From Bacteroidota bacterium (GTDB lineage Bacteria > Bacteroidota > Bacteroidia > Chitinophagales > Chitinophagaceae): a stretch of DNA of 64,000 nucleotides. This document shows positions 47,260 to 56,700 of the stretch, piece after piece. The position numbers and the translations under genes were made by a program. Under the pieces are notes generated by a model that was not told the origin of the DNA, did not search any database, and saw only the letters and a program-made list of their open reading frames with translations. Numbering within the stretch: the first letter of the stretch is position 1; each line of letters opens with the position of its first letter. The DNA lies in contig SYIK01000005.1 of NCBI GenBank assembly GCA_005798905.1, forward strand, positions 272,269-336,268, written 5' to 3'.

Positions 47260-47838
47260 CTAATTTAATTTTTCAACCTGCATATAATTTAATTCAACCG
47301 GAGTTGCACGTCCAAATATTTTTACTGTTACTTTCAACTTTTTCTTTTCTTCATTTACTTCTTCAATTGTACCATTAAAGTCGTTGAAAGGTCCTTCAAT
47401 AATTTTAATTGTTTCGCCCACAATGAATGGCTCATTAAGTCTCAATCCGCCAACCTCAGCCATTTCATCCATCTTGCCCAACATTTTATTTACTTCCGAC
47501 TTACGTAATGCAATCGGATGTTCTTTCCCTAAAAAATGAATAACATTAGATGCATGTTTTATTGTATCTCGTAAATCATCGGAAAATTTTCCACTTTCAA
47601 TTTCCACCATTACATAACCGGGGTAATAGTTGCGTTCCCGCATTACTTTTTTACCACCTTGTACTTTGTAAACTTTTTCAACCGGTAAAAAAATTTGTTT
47701 TACAATTTGGTCCCAACCATTTCTTGCTATTTCTTTATCGAGATATTCCTTTACTTTTTTTTCTTTACCGCTAACAACACGCAAAACATACCATTTCGTT
47801 TCTACAGTTGCGCTCCCTTGTACATTTGTTGTTTCCAT
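47260..47838 (-). CDS. nusG: Transcription termination/antitermination factor NusG
   Basis: 192 aa. NGN domain with KWYVLRVVSGKEKKVKEYL, the hydrophobic RNAP-binding patch, then PGYVMVEIESGKF and HFLGKE. The C-terminal KOW domain contains VGETIKIIEGPFNDFNGTIE. It binds RNA polymerase and couples with ribosomal S10 or Rho. The start is MET TNVQG; no additional insert domain is seen. It follows secE by 2 bp. Confidence 0.96.
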   Translation of the reverse strand: METTNVQGSATVETKWYVLRVVSGKEKKVKEYLDKEIARNGWDQIVKQIFLPVEKVYKVQGGKKVMRERNYYPGYVMVEIESGKFSDDLRDTIKHASNVIHFLGKEHPIALRKSEVNKMLGKMDEMAEVGGLRLNEPFIVGETIKIIEGPFNDFNGTIEEVNEEKKKLKVTVKIFGRATPVELNYMQVEKLN

Positions 47839-47840
47839 TA

Positions 47841-48032
47841 TTAAAAAATATTATAAATGAATTTCAAACCACCATTGGTTAATGTATCCATTACCCACAC
47901 TAATGCTGTTATAACAAGAGTCGCAACTATTACAATCATAGTTGATTGTTGCAATTGCGCCCAAGTTGGCCAGGTTACTTTTTCAAGTAATTCTCTATAA
48001 GATTCCTTGAAGTAGTTTGAAATTTTATTCAT
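47841..48032 (-). CDS. secE: Preprotein translocase subunit SecE
   Basis: 63 aa from ATG 48032; the frame is open upstream to 48116, but that part lies inside tRNA-Trp. KISNYFKESYRELLEKVTWP is the amphipathic helix with the TWP turn, and IVIVATLVITALVWVMDTL is the single membrane helix. The single-helix form is normal outside the Enterobacteria. Essential SecYEG subunit; 2 bp before nusG. Confidence 0.95.
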   Translation of the reverse strand: MNKISNYFKESYRELLEKVTWPTWAQLQQSTMIVIVATLVITALVWVMDTLTNGGLKFIYNIF

Positions 48033-48086
48033 TGTCATTCTTGTTTTATACTCAAAAAAATTTTCAATTTCTTTTAACTCCGAAAG

Positions 48087-48157
48087 CACGGGCAGAGAGA
48101 CTCGAACTCCCATCAACGGTTTTGGAGACCGCTATTCTGCCATTGAACTATGCCCGT
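48087..48157 (-). tRNA. tRNA-Trp (CCA anticodon)
   Basis: 71 nt. Acceptor arms 48151-48157 and 48088-48094 pair perfectly (7 bp), discriminator G. The anticodon stem/loop reads CUCCAAA with anticodon CCA. TpsiC loop UUCGAGU present. CCA is not encoded. It lies between tuf and secE. Confidence 0.95.
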
Positions 48158-48162
48158 AAGTA

Positions 48163-48200
48163 CAATTAGCTAATCAGCAAATTTGCCAATTAGCTAATTG
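48163..48200 (-). other. Long inverted repeat between tuf and tRNA-Trp
   Basis: A 12 bp perfect inverted repeat (48163-48174 with 48189-48200) encloses a 10 bp palindrome (48177-48186), making a long stem. It has no following U tract, so a processing site such as an RNase III target is more likely than a terminator. Confidence 0.6.
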
Positions 48201-48221
48201 CAAAATTACTATAGTAGTTTC

Positions 48222-49409
48222 TTACTTCAGAATTTCAGTTACCTGTCCTGCTCCTACTGTGCGTCCACCTTCGCGAATCGCAAACTTCAACCCTTTTTCC
48301 ATCGCAATTGGTTGAATCAATTTGATGGTTAAAGAAGTATTATCGCCAGGCATTACCATTTCTGTTCCTGCTGCCAATTCTACTTCACCTGTTACGTCAG
48401 TTGTACGGAAGTAAAATTGTGGACGATATTTATTGAAGAATGGAGTATGACGACCACCCTCTTCTTTGCTTAATACGTAAACTTCAGCTTTGAATTCTGT
48501 ATGTGGCGTAATTGAACCTGGTTTACAAATAACCATTCCACGACGGATATCTTTTTTATCAATACCGCGAAGTAATAATCCAGCATTATCGCCAGCCTCC
48601 CCTTCGTCAAGTATTTTACGGAACATCTCAACACCAGTTACAGTTGATGATAAAGGTTTCTCAATTAGACCTACCAATTCAACGTTTTCACCAGTTTTTA
48701 CTCTACCTCTTTCAATACGACCAGTTGCAACTGTACCACGACCGGTAATTGAAAATACGTCTTCAACACTCATCAAGAATGCCTGATCAACTGGACGAGG
48801 AGGCAATGGAATATATGTATCAACCGCATCCATCAGATCCCCAATTGCTTTAAGTGATTTTTCGTCACTTGCCAATGCACCTGTTGCAGAACCTTGAATA
48901 ACTGGTGTATTTGCACCATCAAAACCATAGAAAGTTAAAAGGTCACGAATTTCCATTTCAACTAATTCTATCAATTCAGGATCATCAACTAAATCAACTT
49001 TATTCATAAATACAACAATCTTCGGAACGCCAACTTGACGAGCCAAAAGAATGTGTTCTTTTGTTTGTGGCATAGGGCCATCTGTTGCTGCAACTACAAG
49101 AATAGCTCCATCCATCTGTGCAGCTCCTGTAATCATATTTTTTACATAGTCAGCGTGACCTGGACAGTCAACGTGTGCATAGTGCCTGTTAGCTGTTTGG
49201 TATTCTACGTGTGCTGTGTTGATGGTGATACCACGCTCTTTTTCTTCGGGAGCAGCATCAATATCTCCATACGATTTTGCAGTCGCCAACCCTCTTTCTG
49301 CAAGATAAGTTGTAATGGCTGCGGTTAGTGTTGTTTTACCATGGTCGATATGACCAATAGTTCCGACGTTTACATGGGGTTTATCCCGCTTAAAGACTTC
49401 TTTTGACAT
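48222..49409 (-). CDS. tuf: Elongation factor Tu
   Basis: 395 aa GTPase. The P-loop is [10 protein letters not shown] (Ile in place of the common Val), followed by the switch region [12 protein letters not shown] and the [13 protein letters not shown] motif. NKVD is present for guanine specificity. The domain 2 and 3 barrels are complete, ending in [15 protein letters not shown]. It sits downstream of four tRNAs and upstream of tRNA-Trp. A possible -7 box of its own (TAAATTTG, 49435-49442 minus) is 25 bp before the ATG. Confidence 0.98.
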   Translation of the reverse strand: MSKEVFKRDKPHVNVGTIGHIDHGKTTLTAAITTYLAERGLATAKSYGDIDAAPEEKERGITINTAHVEYQTANRHYAHVDCPGHADYVKNMITGAAQMDGAILVVAATDGPMPQTKEHILLARQVGVPKIVVFMNKVDLVDDPELIELVEMEIRDLLTFYGFDGANTPVIQGSATGALASDEKSLKAIGDLMDAVDTYIPLPPRPVDQAFLMSVEDVFSITGRGTVATGRIERGRVKTGENVELVGLIEKPLSSTVTGVEMFRKILDEGEAGDNAGLLLRGIDKKDIRRGMVICKPGSITPHTEFKAEVYVLSKEEGGRHTPFFNKYRPQFYFRTTDVTGEVELAAGTEMVMPGDNTSLTIKLIQPIAMEKGLKFAIREGGRTVGAGQVTEILK

Positions 49410-49434
49410 GTTATCCTTTTTTAAGTTGTGTTTA

Positions 49435-49442
49435 CAAATTTA
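49435..49442 (-). promoter_or_regulatory. Possible -7 box of tuf
   Basis: Minus strand TAAATTTG fits TAnnTTTG, 25 bp before the ATG. It would give tuf its own transcript besides read-through from the tRNAs. A well-placed -33 is not seen. Confidence 0.35.
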
Positions 49443-49509
49443 ATTTATCCTGCAATTGCACCGAATTTATTTTTATAAATTTCAATGCTTTAACATTCAT
49501 TGTTTAATA

Positions 49510-49539
49510 ATCAATTTCAATTTTAAAATTGAAATTGAT
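49510..49539 (-). other. 30 bp perfect palindrome between tRNA-Thr(GGU) and tuf
   Basis: The sequence 49510-49524 is perfectly complementary to 49525-49539, a 15 bp stem. It lies 8 bp downstream of the tRNA 3' end and about 100 bp before tuf. No U tract follows on the minus strand. Possible processing or attenuation site. Confidence 0.7.
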
Positions 49540-49546
49540 CTTCTTG

Positions 49547-49618
<72 letters not shown>

Positions 49619-49712
49619 TGGTAAAGTTTAGTGAGCTTTTCCACATCAACTATTTCAAATAATCTCTATTTTCAACCACACTTTTTCTTCAACTATACGG
49701 ACAAAGATGAAG

Positions 49713-49785
49713 AGCGGGAGACGAGGCTCGAACTCGCCACCTATAGCTTGGAAGGCTATCGCTCTACCAAATGAGCTACTCCCGC
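49713..49785 (-). tRNA. tRNA-Gly (UCC anticodon)
   Basis: 73 nt. Acceptor 49779-49785 with 49714-49720, anticodon loop CUUCCAA with UCC, discriminator U as usual for tRNA-Gly. No encoded CCA. Confidence 0.95.
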
Positions 49786-49814
49786 TGCTAAATACTTTAT
49801 CAAAAGAACTTCTG

Positions 49815-49897
<83 letters not shown>

Positions 49898-49907
49898 ATT
49901 TTTATTG

Positions 49908-49980
49908 AGCCACTTGTCGGAATCGAACCAACGACCTACTGATTACAAATCAGTTGCTCTACCAGCTGAGCTAAAGTGGC
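49908..49980 (-). tRNA. tRNA-Thr (UGU anticodon)
   Basis: 73 nt. Acceptor 49974-49980 with 49909-49915, anticodon loop UUUGUAA with UGU, discriminator U. No encoded CCA. First tRNA of the cluster. Confidence 0.95.
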
Positions 49981-50037
49981 ATACAATAATTCTGCCAAAC
50001 TTCAATACATACCGACAGTAATTACATTAAAGAACTA

Positions 50038-50072
50038 CCCTTAATTCTTAAGGGAGGCAAAGGTAAGGGAAT
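50038..50072 (-). promoter_or_regulatory. Candidate promoter of the tRNA-tuf operon
   Basis: Minus strand TTCCCTTACCTTTGCC (about 50056-50071) contains TACCTTTG, a perfect TAnnTTTG. A 7 bp hairpin (50038-50044 with 50048-50054) lies right at the expected start of transcription, about 70 bp before the first tRNA. The -33 region is T-rich but has no TTTG. Confidence 0.5.
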
Positions 50073-50120
50073 TTGATAATTGGAAAAAGATTTGGAAATC
50101 TTTTTTGCATCAAAAATCAA

Positions 50121-50145
50121 TAAAAAAAACCTCCGAAGAGGTTTT
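50121..50145 (-). terminator. Terminator of hpf
   Basis: 8 bp perfect stem (50126-50133 with 50138-50145) with a UUCG loop on the minus strand and eight U following. It lies 7 bp after the hpf stop. Confidence 0.9.
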
Positions 50146-50152
50146 GAAAAAT

Positions 50153-50452
50153 TTATGCTGCTTGTTTTTGTTTATCCTTTTTTAATTGAATAAGTAAAGA
50201 ATCAAGTGCATCGTCGAATGATGCTTCAAAAGATTTGCTAGTTGTTTTCGAAAAAAAATTGTGTCGTGGAATCGTCACTCTAATCTCAGCTATTTTGTCT
50301 TTAATATGATGAGCCATATTATCGAGTTTTAAAAAAACATCAACTTTTACGATGCGATCCTGAACAATAATTAATTTTTGTACTTTCTTATTTATGTAAT
50401 CTAAAAGTTTAGCATCCGCTACAAAATGTACGGATTGAATGTGAACATCCAT
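50153..50452 (-). CDS. hpf: Ribosome hibernation-promoting factor (short HPF/RaiA)
   Basis: 99 aa. MDVHIQSVHFVADAKLLDYI, KVDVFLKLDNM and DDALDSLLIQLKKDKQKQA are the family blocks. Without the C-terminal dimerisation domain it is the short form, which in other bacteria acts with RMF or stalls 70S ribosomes. It is placed between the xerC-like gene and the tRNA-tuf operon, a common Bacteroidota arrangement. Confidence 0.92.
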   Translation of the reverse strand: MDVHIQSVHFVADAKLLDYINKKVQKLIIVQDRIVKVDVFLKLDNMAHHIKDKIAEIRVTIPRHNFFSKTTSKSFEASFDDALDSLLIQLKKDKQKQAA

Positions 50453-50567
50453 AATTAATTGTTTTAAAAATGATAGAATAAAAAAAGAACTTGTCGAATT
50501 GTTTTTTATTTCCGTTATTTATGATTTGGTTCGTTATGAAGGTACGAAAAAATAATACTTTAAAAAA

Positions 50568-51473
50568 TTAAGATTTTGGATGTGCTTTTTTATACACTTC
50601 TTTCAATTTTTCAATCGTATTGTGTGTATAAACTTGCGTGCTAGAAAGGCTCGCATGACCAAGTAACTCTTTCACTGCGTTCAAATTTGCGCCTTTGTTT
50701 AATAAATGGGTAGCAAATGTGTGCCGCAGTACGTGTGGACTTTTTTTATCCAACGTTTTTACATTAACTGCCAAAACTTTATTAACGAGATTGTACGCAT
50801 ATTTTGGATACATTTTTTTCCCATTTTCTCTTACCAAAAACACTTCATCGGTTTCTGCAAATTCTTTTCGTTTTAAATGTTCATAATCTTTCAGCAGTTC
50901 GATTATTTCGCTGCTGACCGGTAAAATTCTTTCTTTATTCCCTTTCCCTAATACTTTGATTTGCTTTTTTGAAAAATCAATTTGATTTTCTTTAAGTTGA
51001 ATTAATTCAGCAAGTCGCATTCCGGTTGAATAAAAAAGAGAAATTAAAATCTTTGTATTTAAAGATTTCCAATCTTCCGTTCGAATATTTATTATTTCAA
51101 GTAAATTTTCCGTGTCGGTTTCTTTTATAAAAACAGGCAATCGTTTTTCAATTTTTGGCGCAATAATTTTTGCCATTGGCGAAGATTCAATGCTTCCCAA
51201 CCGCAATTGAAATTTAAACCAAGATTTTAAAGTTGATATTTTTCGGTTGATGGTTCGCGCAGTTGCTTTTTTTTCTTTCAAATTCACTAACCAACTTCGA
51301 ATATACGTATGTGTTATTTCGGAAAGTGAAATGGATTGATAAGTTATTTCAAAAAAATCAAAAAACTGAATAAGGTCGTCTTGATAAGCCCGAATAGTGT
51401 GTGTGGAATATCTTTTTTCAAATTTTAGATAATCAATAAAAGGTTGAATTTCAATTTGGGAAAATTGGCGCAT
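50568..51473 (-). CDS. xerC: XerC/XerD-type tyrosine recombinase
   Basis: 301 aa. The N-terminal SAM-like domain (QPFIDYLKFEKRYSTHTIRA) is followed by the catalytic domain with Arg in SLFYSTGMRLAELIQL, Lys in the beta hairpin KVLGKGNKERILP, HVLRHTFATHLL (His-x-x-Arg), GHASLSSTQVYTH with the nucleophile Tyr. All five catalytic residues are present. It may resolve chromosome dimers at dif, as chromosomal Xer proteins do, rather than being a phage integrase. Located between rpsU and hpf. Confidence 0.88.
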   Translation of the reverse strand: MRQFSQIEIQPFIDYLKFEKRYSTHTIRAYQDDLIQFFDFFEITYQSISLSEITHTYIRSWLVNLKEKKATARTINRKISTLKSWFKFQLRLGSIESSPMAKIIAPKIEKRLPVFIKETDTENLLEIINIRTEDWKSLNTKILISLFYSTGMRLAELIQLKENQIDFSKKQIKVLGKGNKERILPVSSEIIELLKDYEHLKRKEFAETDEVFLVRENGKKMYPKYAYNLVNKVLAVNVKTLDKKSPHVLRHTFATHLLNKGANLNAVKELLGHASLSSTQVYTHNTIEKLKEVYKKAHPKS

Positions 51474-51516
51474 AAAAAAAAGATGACTACAAAGCTATAA
51501 AACTCTGTAGCCATCT
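51474..51516 (-). terminator. Terminator of rpsU
   Basis: 14 bp stem with wobbles (51481-51494 and 51503-51516), 8 nt loop, then seven U on the minus strand, right before the xerC start. It would attenuate transcription from rpsU into xerC. Confidence 0.85.
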
Positions 51517-51542
51517 CCTATAAGTTGAATAAGAAAATAAAA

Positions 51543-51740
51543 TTATTTTTCTATTTTACCGATTGCAAGGTTTTGCTTGTAAACAGCTTTCAACACTTCG
51601 CCACGACGCTTAATGGAAGGCTTGATAAAAGCCTGGCGTGCACGCAACTTTAGTAAAGTTTTTGACTTCTCAAATTTCTTTTTATACTTTCTGAGCGCTT
51701 TGTCAATGTTTTCGCAATCTTTAGAATCTATAATTAACAT
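51543..51740 (-). CDS. rpsU: 30S ribosomal protein S21
   Basis: 65 aa, highly basic: LIIDSKDCENIDKALRKYKK, then KLRARQAFIKPSIKRRGEVL with the family RR/Arg-rich segment. Bacteroidota S21 is known to interact with the anti-Shine-Dalgarno end of 16S rRNA, in keeping with scarce SD sequences here. A possible -7 box TATCTTTG is at 51778-51785 on the minus strand. Confidence 0.96.
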   Translation of the reverse strand: MLIIDSKDCENIDKALRKYKKKFEKSKTLLKLRARQAFIKPSIKRRGEVLKAVYKQNLAIGKIEK

Positions 51741-51777
51741 AAATGATATACCTCCTTTGGTATTTTTTTTAAGAGCG

Positions 51778-51792
51778 CAAAGATAAGGGGAA
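51778..51792 (-). promoter_or_regulatory. Promoter-like motif of rpsU
   Basis: Minus strand TTCCCCTTATCTTTGCG contains TATCTTTG, a perfect TAnnTTTG, 37 bp before the rpsU ATG. It shares the CCCTTA extension with the tRNA-tuf and rplK motifs. The -33 position is TTTC rather than TTTG. Confidence 0.5.
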
Positions 51793-51821
51793 GATGTTGA
51801 AATGGGAAATGGTTACGAAAA

Positions 51822-53678
51822 TTATACTTGTTTCCCTTTCATCGCTTTGCCAATTGCTTCGTTCATAAACCGTTCGGCATAAGGCCGAGATTGCTCATTG
51901 AGTTGCTCGATAGCTGCATGAATTTCATCTTTATTCCCGGACTTTATCAAAATTTCCAACTGTTCCATTATTTTTTCAGAAGCAATTATTTCCTCGTTTA
52001 AAAGATGTGTTTTATTTTTTTCAATAAATGTTTTTGTAACATCCAATAATTGCTTCGCTTCTGTTTGAACTTCCACCAATGCTCTTGTTTGAATATCCTC
52101 AGTTGCATGTTCAATGGAATCCAACAACATTTTTTCAACCTCTTTATCCGTAAGTCCATATTGAGGTTTCACTTCAATTTGTTGTGTAACACCACTTCGC
52201 AACTCTTTTGCTTTTACATTTAAAATTCCATCGGCATCAATTAAAAAAGATATTTCAATTTTTGGCAACCCTGCCGGCATTGCAGGAATATTACTCAATT
52301 TGAATTCAGCTAATTTTCGATTGTCTTTTACCAAATCTCTTTCACCTTGAAAAACAGAAATCACAATCCCCATTTGTCCATCTTTTTGTGTAGTATACTG
52401 TCGACTAGTACGTATTGGAATTTTTGAATTTCGCGGAATCAAAACATCCATCAATCCTCCCATTGTTTCAATACCTAATGAAAGCGGCGTAATGTCTAAC
52501 AATAAAAAATCTTTGTTATTCCCTGCAAGTATGTCGGCTTGCACTGCTGCACCTAATGCAACTACTTCATCAGGGTTTAACGTATCATTTACTTTTTTAT
52601 TAAAAAATTGACCAACCGTTTGTTTTACTAATGGAATTCGCGTTGAACCTCCAACCATAATTACTTCATCAATTTCAGTTATTGAAATCTCTGCATCTTT
52701 CAGTGCATTCGCGCAACAAAGAATTGTTTTATTAACTAGTGGGGAACCTAAATTTTCAAATTCCGATTTACTAATTTTTATTAAATAACCATCAACATTG
52801 CTGATAAATTCATGATGCAAACTCAAATGCCTTTTCGCGGCTTCTGCTTTTAAACGAAATTCTTGTTTATTATTTTCTGAAAATTTTAATGCCGATTTTT
52901 CTAACTCAATTTTTTCTTTCCAAAATTTTACAATTGCATCATCAAAATCATCACCACCCAAATAAGTATCCCCATTTGTAGAAAGCACTTCAAAAATTCC
53001 GTCGCTTATTCGAAGAATAGAAATATCAAAAGTTCCACCGCCCAAATCATACACGGCAATCGTCTTCGTTTCATTTTTATTTAATCCCAAACCATACGCC
53101 AAACTTGCAGCAGTTGGTTCATTCAAAATACGCAACACATCCAGCCCTGCCAGTTTTCCTGCATCTCGAGTTGCTTGTCGTTGCGCATCGTTAAAATACG
53201 CCGGCACTGTAATTACAGCTTTTGTAACTGGAGTTTTTAAAATATGTTCGGCACGACTTTTTAATTCTTTTAAAATAAAAGATGACAATTCAACTGGCGA
53301 ATAAAATTTATCTCCCACTTGAATTTTAACTAATCTCTCAGTTTGATCATCAAATATTTTATAGGTAAAAAAATTACTTCTTTCCCGAATGTCGTTGTAA
53401 GATTTTCCAATCAAACGCTTTACTGAAAAAATAGTTTGCTGTGGATCCGTTAACAAATATTTCAACGCTTCATCACCAACAATTGGTTCGCCAGATTTAT
53501 CAAAATGTAAAACGGAAGGAACAAGCGAATTGCCCATAACTTCTTTTATCACTTGTGGATTTCTATCTTGTGGATGAATAATTGCAACCAAACTATTTGT
53601 TGTTCCCAAATCAATACCCACAATCATTTCCTTTTGTTGCAAACTTCCTGTAGCTATATTAATCGCGATTTTCCCCAT
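51822..53678 (-). CDS. hscA: Hsp70 chaperone HscA (Fe-S assembly type)
   Basis: 618 aa. A short N-terminal extension ([15 protein letters not shown]) precedes [11 protein letters not shown] at 19-29; this extension and the length (HscA of E. coli is 616 aa) distinguish HscA from Dna[16 protein letters not shown], the phosphate-binding GGSTRIPLV and a normal substrate-binding domain follow. It would assist transfer of Fe-S clusters from the scaffold IscU, with HscB. No isc genes are present nearby. A -7-like box TAAGTTTG is at 53701-53708 on the minus strand. Confidence 0.85.
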   Translation of the reverse strand: MGKIAINIATGSLQQKEMIVGIDLGTTNSLVAIIHPQDRNPQVIKEVMGNSLVPSVLHFDKSGEPIVGDEALKYLLTDPQQTIFSVKRLIGKSYNDIRERSNFFTYKIFDDQTERLVKIQVGDKFYSPVELSSFILKELKSRAEHILKTPVTKAVITVPAYFNDAQRQATRDAGKLAGLDVLRILNEPTAASLAYGLGLNKNETKTIAVYDLGGGTFDISILRISDGIFEVLSTNGDTYLGGDDFDDAIVKFWKEKIELEKSALKFSENNKQEFRLKAEAAKRHLSLHHEFISNVDGYLIKISKSEFENLGSPLVNKTILCCANALKDAEISITEIDEVIMVGGSTRIPLVKQTVGQFFNKKVNDTLNPDEVVALGAAVQADILAGNNKDFLLLDITPLSLGIETMGGLMDVLIPRNSKIPIRTSRQYTTQKDGQMGIVISVFQGERDLVKDNRKLAEFKLSNIPAMPAGLPKIEISFLIDADGILNVKAKELRSGVTQQIEVKPQYGLTDKEVEKMLLDSIEHATEDIQTRALVEVQTEAKQLLDVTKTFIEKNKTHLLNEEIIASEKIMEQLEILIKSGNKDEIHAAIEQLNEQSRPYAERFMNEAIGKAMKGKQV

Positions 53679-53731
53679 AATTTTTTTCGTGCTTTGGTTG
53701 CAAACTTACGCAAATAAAAAGGGGTTTGTTT

Positions 53732-56700
53732 TTAACGCATCAAATACATTTTTCCATAACCGTTATTGAAAAACCTGTCGGTATTATCATCACTTGATTT
53801 ATATTTTTCAAGCGATTTTCCTTTGAAGTTTGTTATCACTCGATATAAATAAATTCCATTCGCTAATTGCTGCCCAAAATTATCTGTGCCATCCCATTTA
53901 TACTCGGTAATATTTCTCCCAATCCTTAAAGTTCCTAATTCTTCTTTCGAAATTTCTTTTACAATTTTTCCTGTTATTGTTAAAATTTGAATTCTGATAT
54001 TCTGCGGTAACTCACTACCAGTAAGTGTAAACACAAATGCAGTGGAAGTTGTAAATGGATTTGGATAATTAAGTAAATTCGAAATCATCGCTTTGTTGAT
54101 TACTTGAAAACCGACTTTATAATCTAAAATTCCGGCGCCGTTTCCACTTCTATCTTTTCCCGAAACAACTAATTCATAATAGCCATCTAATAAAAATATC
54201 GGAGAAAAATCAATTGAAGCCGTATTGTCATTATTCGGTGCATTGCCCGCCGCAGTGAATTTCAACGTGTCAGCATTTTTAAAATAATAAGGACGAATGG
54301 AACCGTCCGGAAAATAAACACGAATCGTAACAGCCATTGTATCATTCAATACCATCCACTTTGCTTCGTCTTTTAGTTTGATTAAAATTTTTGTTTTTGC
54401 AGAAACAATATCTCTATTTAAAATATGAACACCATCAAATGTAACATCCAACAACGGATTTGTTTTATCCGGTTTTACATAAAAATTTTTATAGATGAAA
54501 TTATTGAAATGAGTGTACTCGGGTTGATCATTGTCCGGATTTACGTCATTAAAAAATATATTGGAGCCAGGCAAACTTGCTGTGGGCAGGGTATAGCGAA
54601 CATGCACAGTATCCCAAGCCGGCAAAGTTCTAAATTTTGGAATTGGATAATTTGTAGAAACATTATTATTATCTGTTACCTGCAATTTTACTTTTAAACT
54701 GTCAAAATTTGCTTCACTAATATTTTTAAACGCCATTTTAAATGCAAGAGGTTCACCAACTTCCAAAGTATCTTTGAATAGAAAAAATAAATTTGGAGCA
54801 ATTGCTCCTTCCGGAACGGGAACATAAGTCACTCTCCAATAACGCAACAAATAAGGTGTAAAATGAATCGAATCAATGTTGCGCATTTTTAATTTTAAAT
54901 AAGGATATTGAACAGCATTTATAAAAGAAAGATCTACATCTTGTTGCGAAAGTTGAATTGCATTCATCAAAACGGTTTCAGTTCCTGATGAACTTATTCC
55001 AATAACATCAATTGTTGGATTATCGCCTGGCAGCACGTCTGTTGTGCCTCTCCATTTAAGTTGCTTCCATTGTTTTGCCTTTCCAAAAACAGGAGATATT
55101 AAATAGCCAACGCTATCAGTTGTGATGCAATCCACCGACATATTTATTCTATCGTAAATACCTTGCGAAAATTTATATTGTGGAATAAAACCGGTACTTG
55201 CTTTTTTATACACCAATACCCAAACTCTTGGTTTATTGATTGAATCAATTTCTGCAAATCCCGCAGATTTCAATTTGTGATAAAGAGAATTGTTTGAACC
55301 ATAAATAGAAGTATCGCCTTTCCAAGTTGCAGCAAATGAATTGACCATATCGTAATCTGCAGTTCTTACAGTAACAAAACTACCATTGGGAATTGTGTCC
55401 ATAAAATCCATCATCAATTTTCTACTGCTCGGCGTCATGTAAGAAAATTCGAAATTGTACCTGCTGTATGGGCTGCAACTCGTACTGGCACTTCCATATA
55501 AAAAAAGACTATTGCCGTTTGCATCTACATTACTCCAAGGTTTGAAACTTACCGAATCGAATACATTAAATTGTATTGAATTTCTCAAACAAACTTTTTT
55601 TATCAATCCTACTCCATTTACCATTACCGAAAATTCCGAATCGAAAGTACCACCGGTTGGATTTGTGGTTGTTCTTAAAAATAAATTATTGACGATGGGA
55701 AAATATTTCCAAGAGCGAGTTAATGAATCAAGACGCAATCGTTGCGTGGTTGATTTTGTATGTTGAAAAAAATGAGATTGATTAAAACCAAGATCGCTGT
55801 TGGATAAATAAACAAACGAAACCGAATTCCATTTTGTAGGATTTCCCGCAATATCCAACGGTGCAATTCTCCAATAATAAACTGTAGAATCGCTGAATAA
55901 AACTCCGGGAGTAAATTCTAAAAGCCCACCGATGGAACTAATTGTTTGTGTTTTTTTCAATGGCGAATTATACATTTCGGTCGTATCAATTTCCATTCGA
56001 TATTGTTTTAACGGACTGAATGGATTTGCAGTTGAAGCCATCAATTTTATATTTTGCCGATTTACAATTGCAAATTCTAATGGGAAAACCGGCCTTGCTT
56101 CGTCTTCATAAATAAATACATCTTTTGTAATTGAATTATTCGTTTCGAAGAGTTCGTCCACTTTATTATCCACGTCAATTGAAACAGTAATTTTATTCAA
56201 CCCCTTGTCGGTAATTGGATTGATGGGAATTGAAATTTCCAATGAATCAATAAATCTTATTCCCGGAATGGTATCTTTTAAAACAGAAATTATTGTACCA
56301 TTTGGCAATTGACGTTTTACTTCAATTGCAATTTCATTGCTCACTGCTTTTCCTAAATTGGTCAACTTCGCATTTACTTTAAAGTTGGCTTCCGCAACCG
56401 ATATAAAAGTTGGCGTAATTTTTATTTGCGGATCTTCAATTACATAATCTGCTTTGGGCTGCGTGTTTGATTTTAGTGCCGGATCTCCGTGAAATGTATT
56501 TTGTTCGGTAAGAAATCGTGCAAAAAAATCATTCGGCCCTGCTTGAAACAACATTTTTGTAATCGTTTCTTTTATGATTTCACCAAAACTTTTTCCGTAT
56601 TGTGTAATCGATTCAGCTTCATAAAATTTTCTATTGTATAAGTCGAGATAGTTTACAATTCCGATGTGCGTACTTGCAAAAAAAGCAATACTTCCTCTTT

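Noticed and set aside
48033..48116. Longer SecE start (MMGVRVSLP...)
   Set aside because: The extra codons lie on tRNA-Trp and the leader; the conserved SecE start is at 48032.
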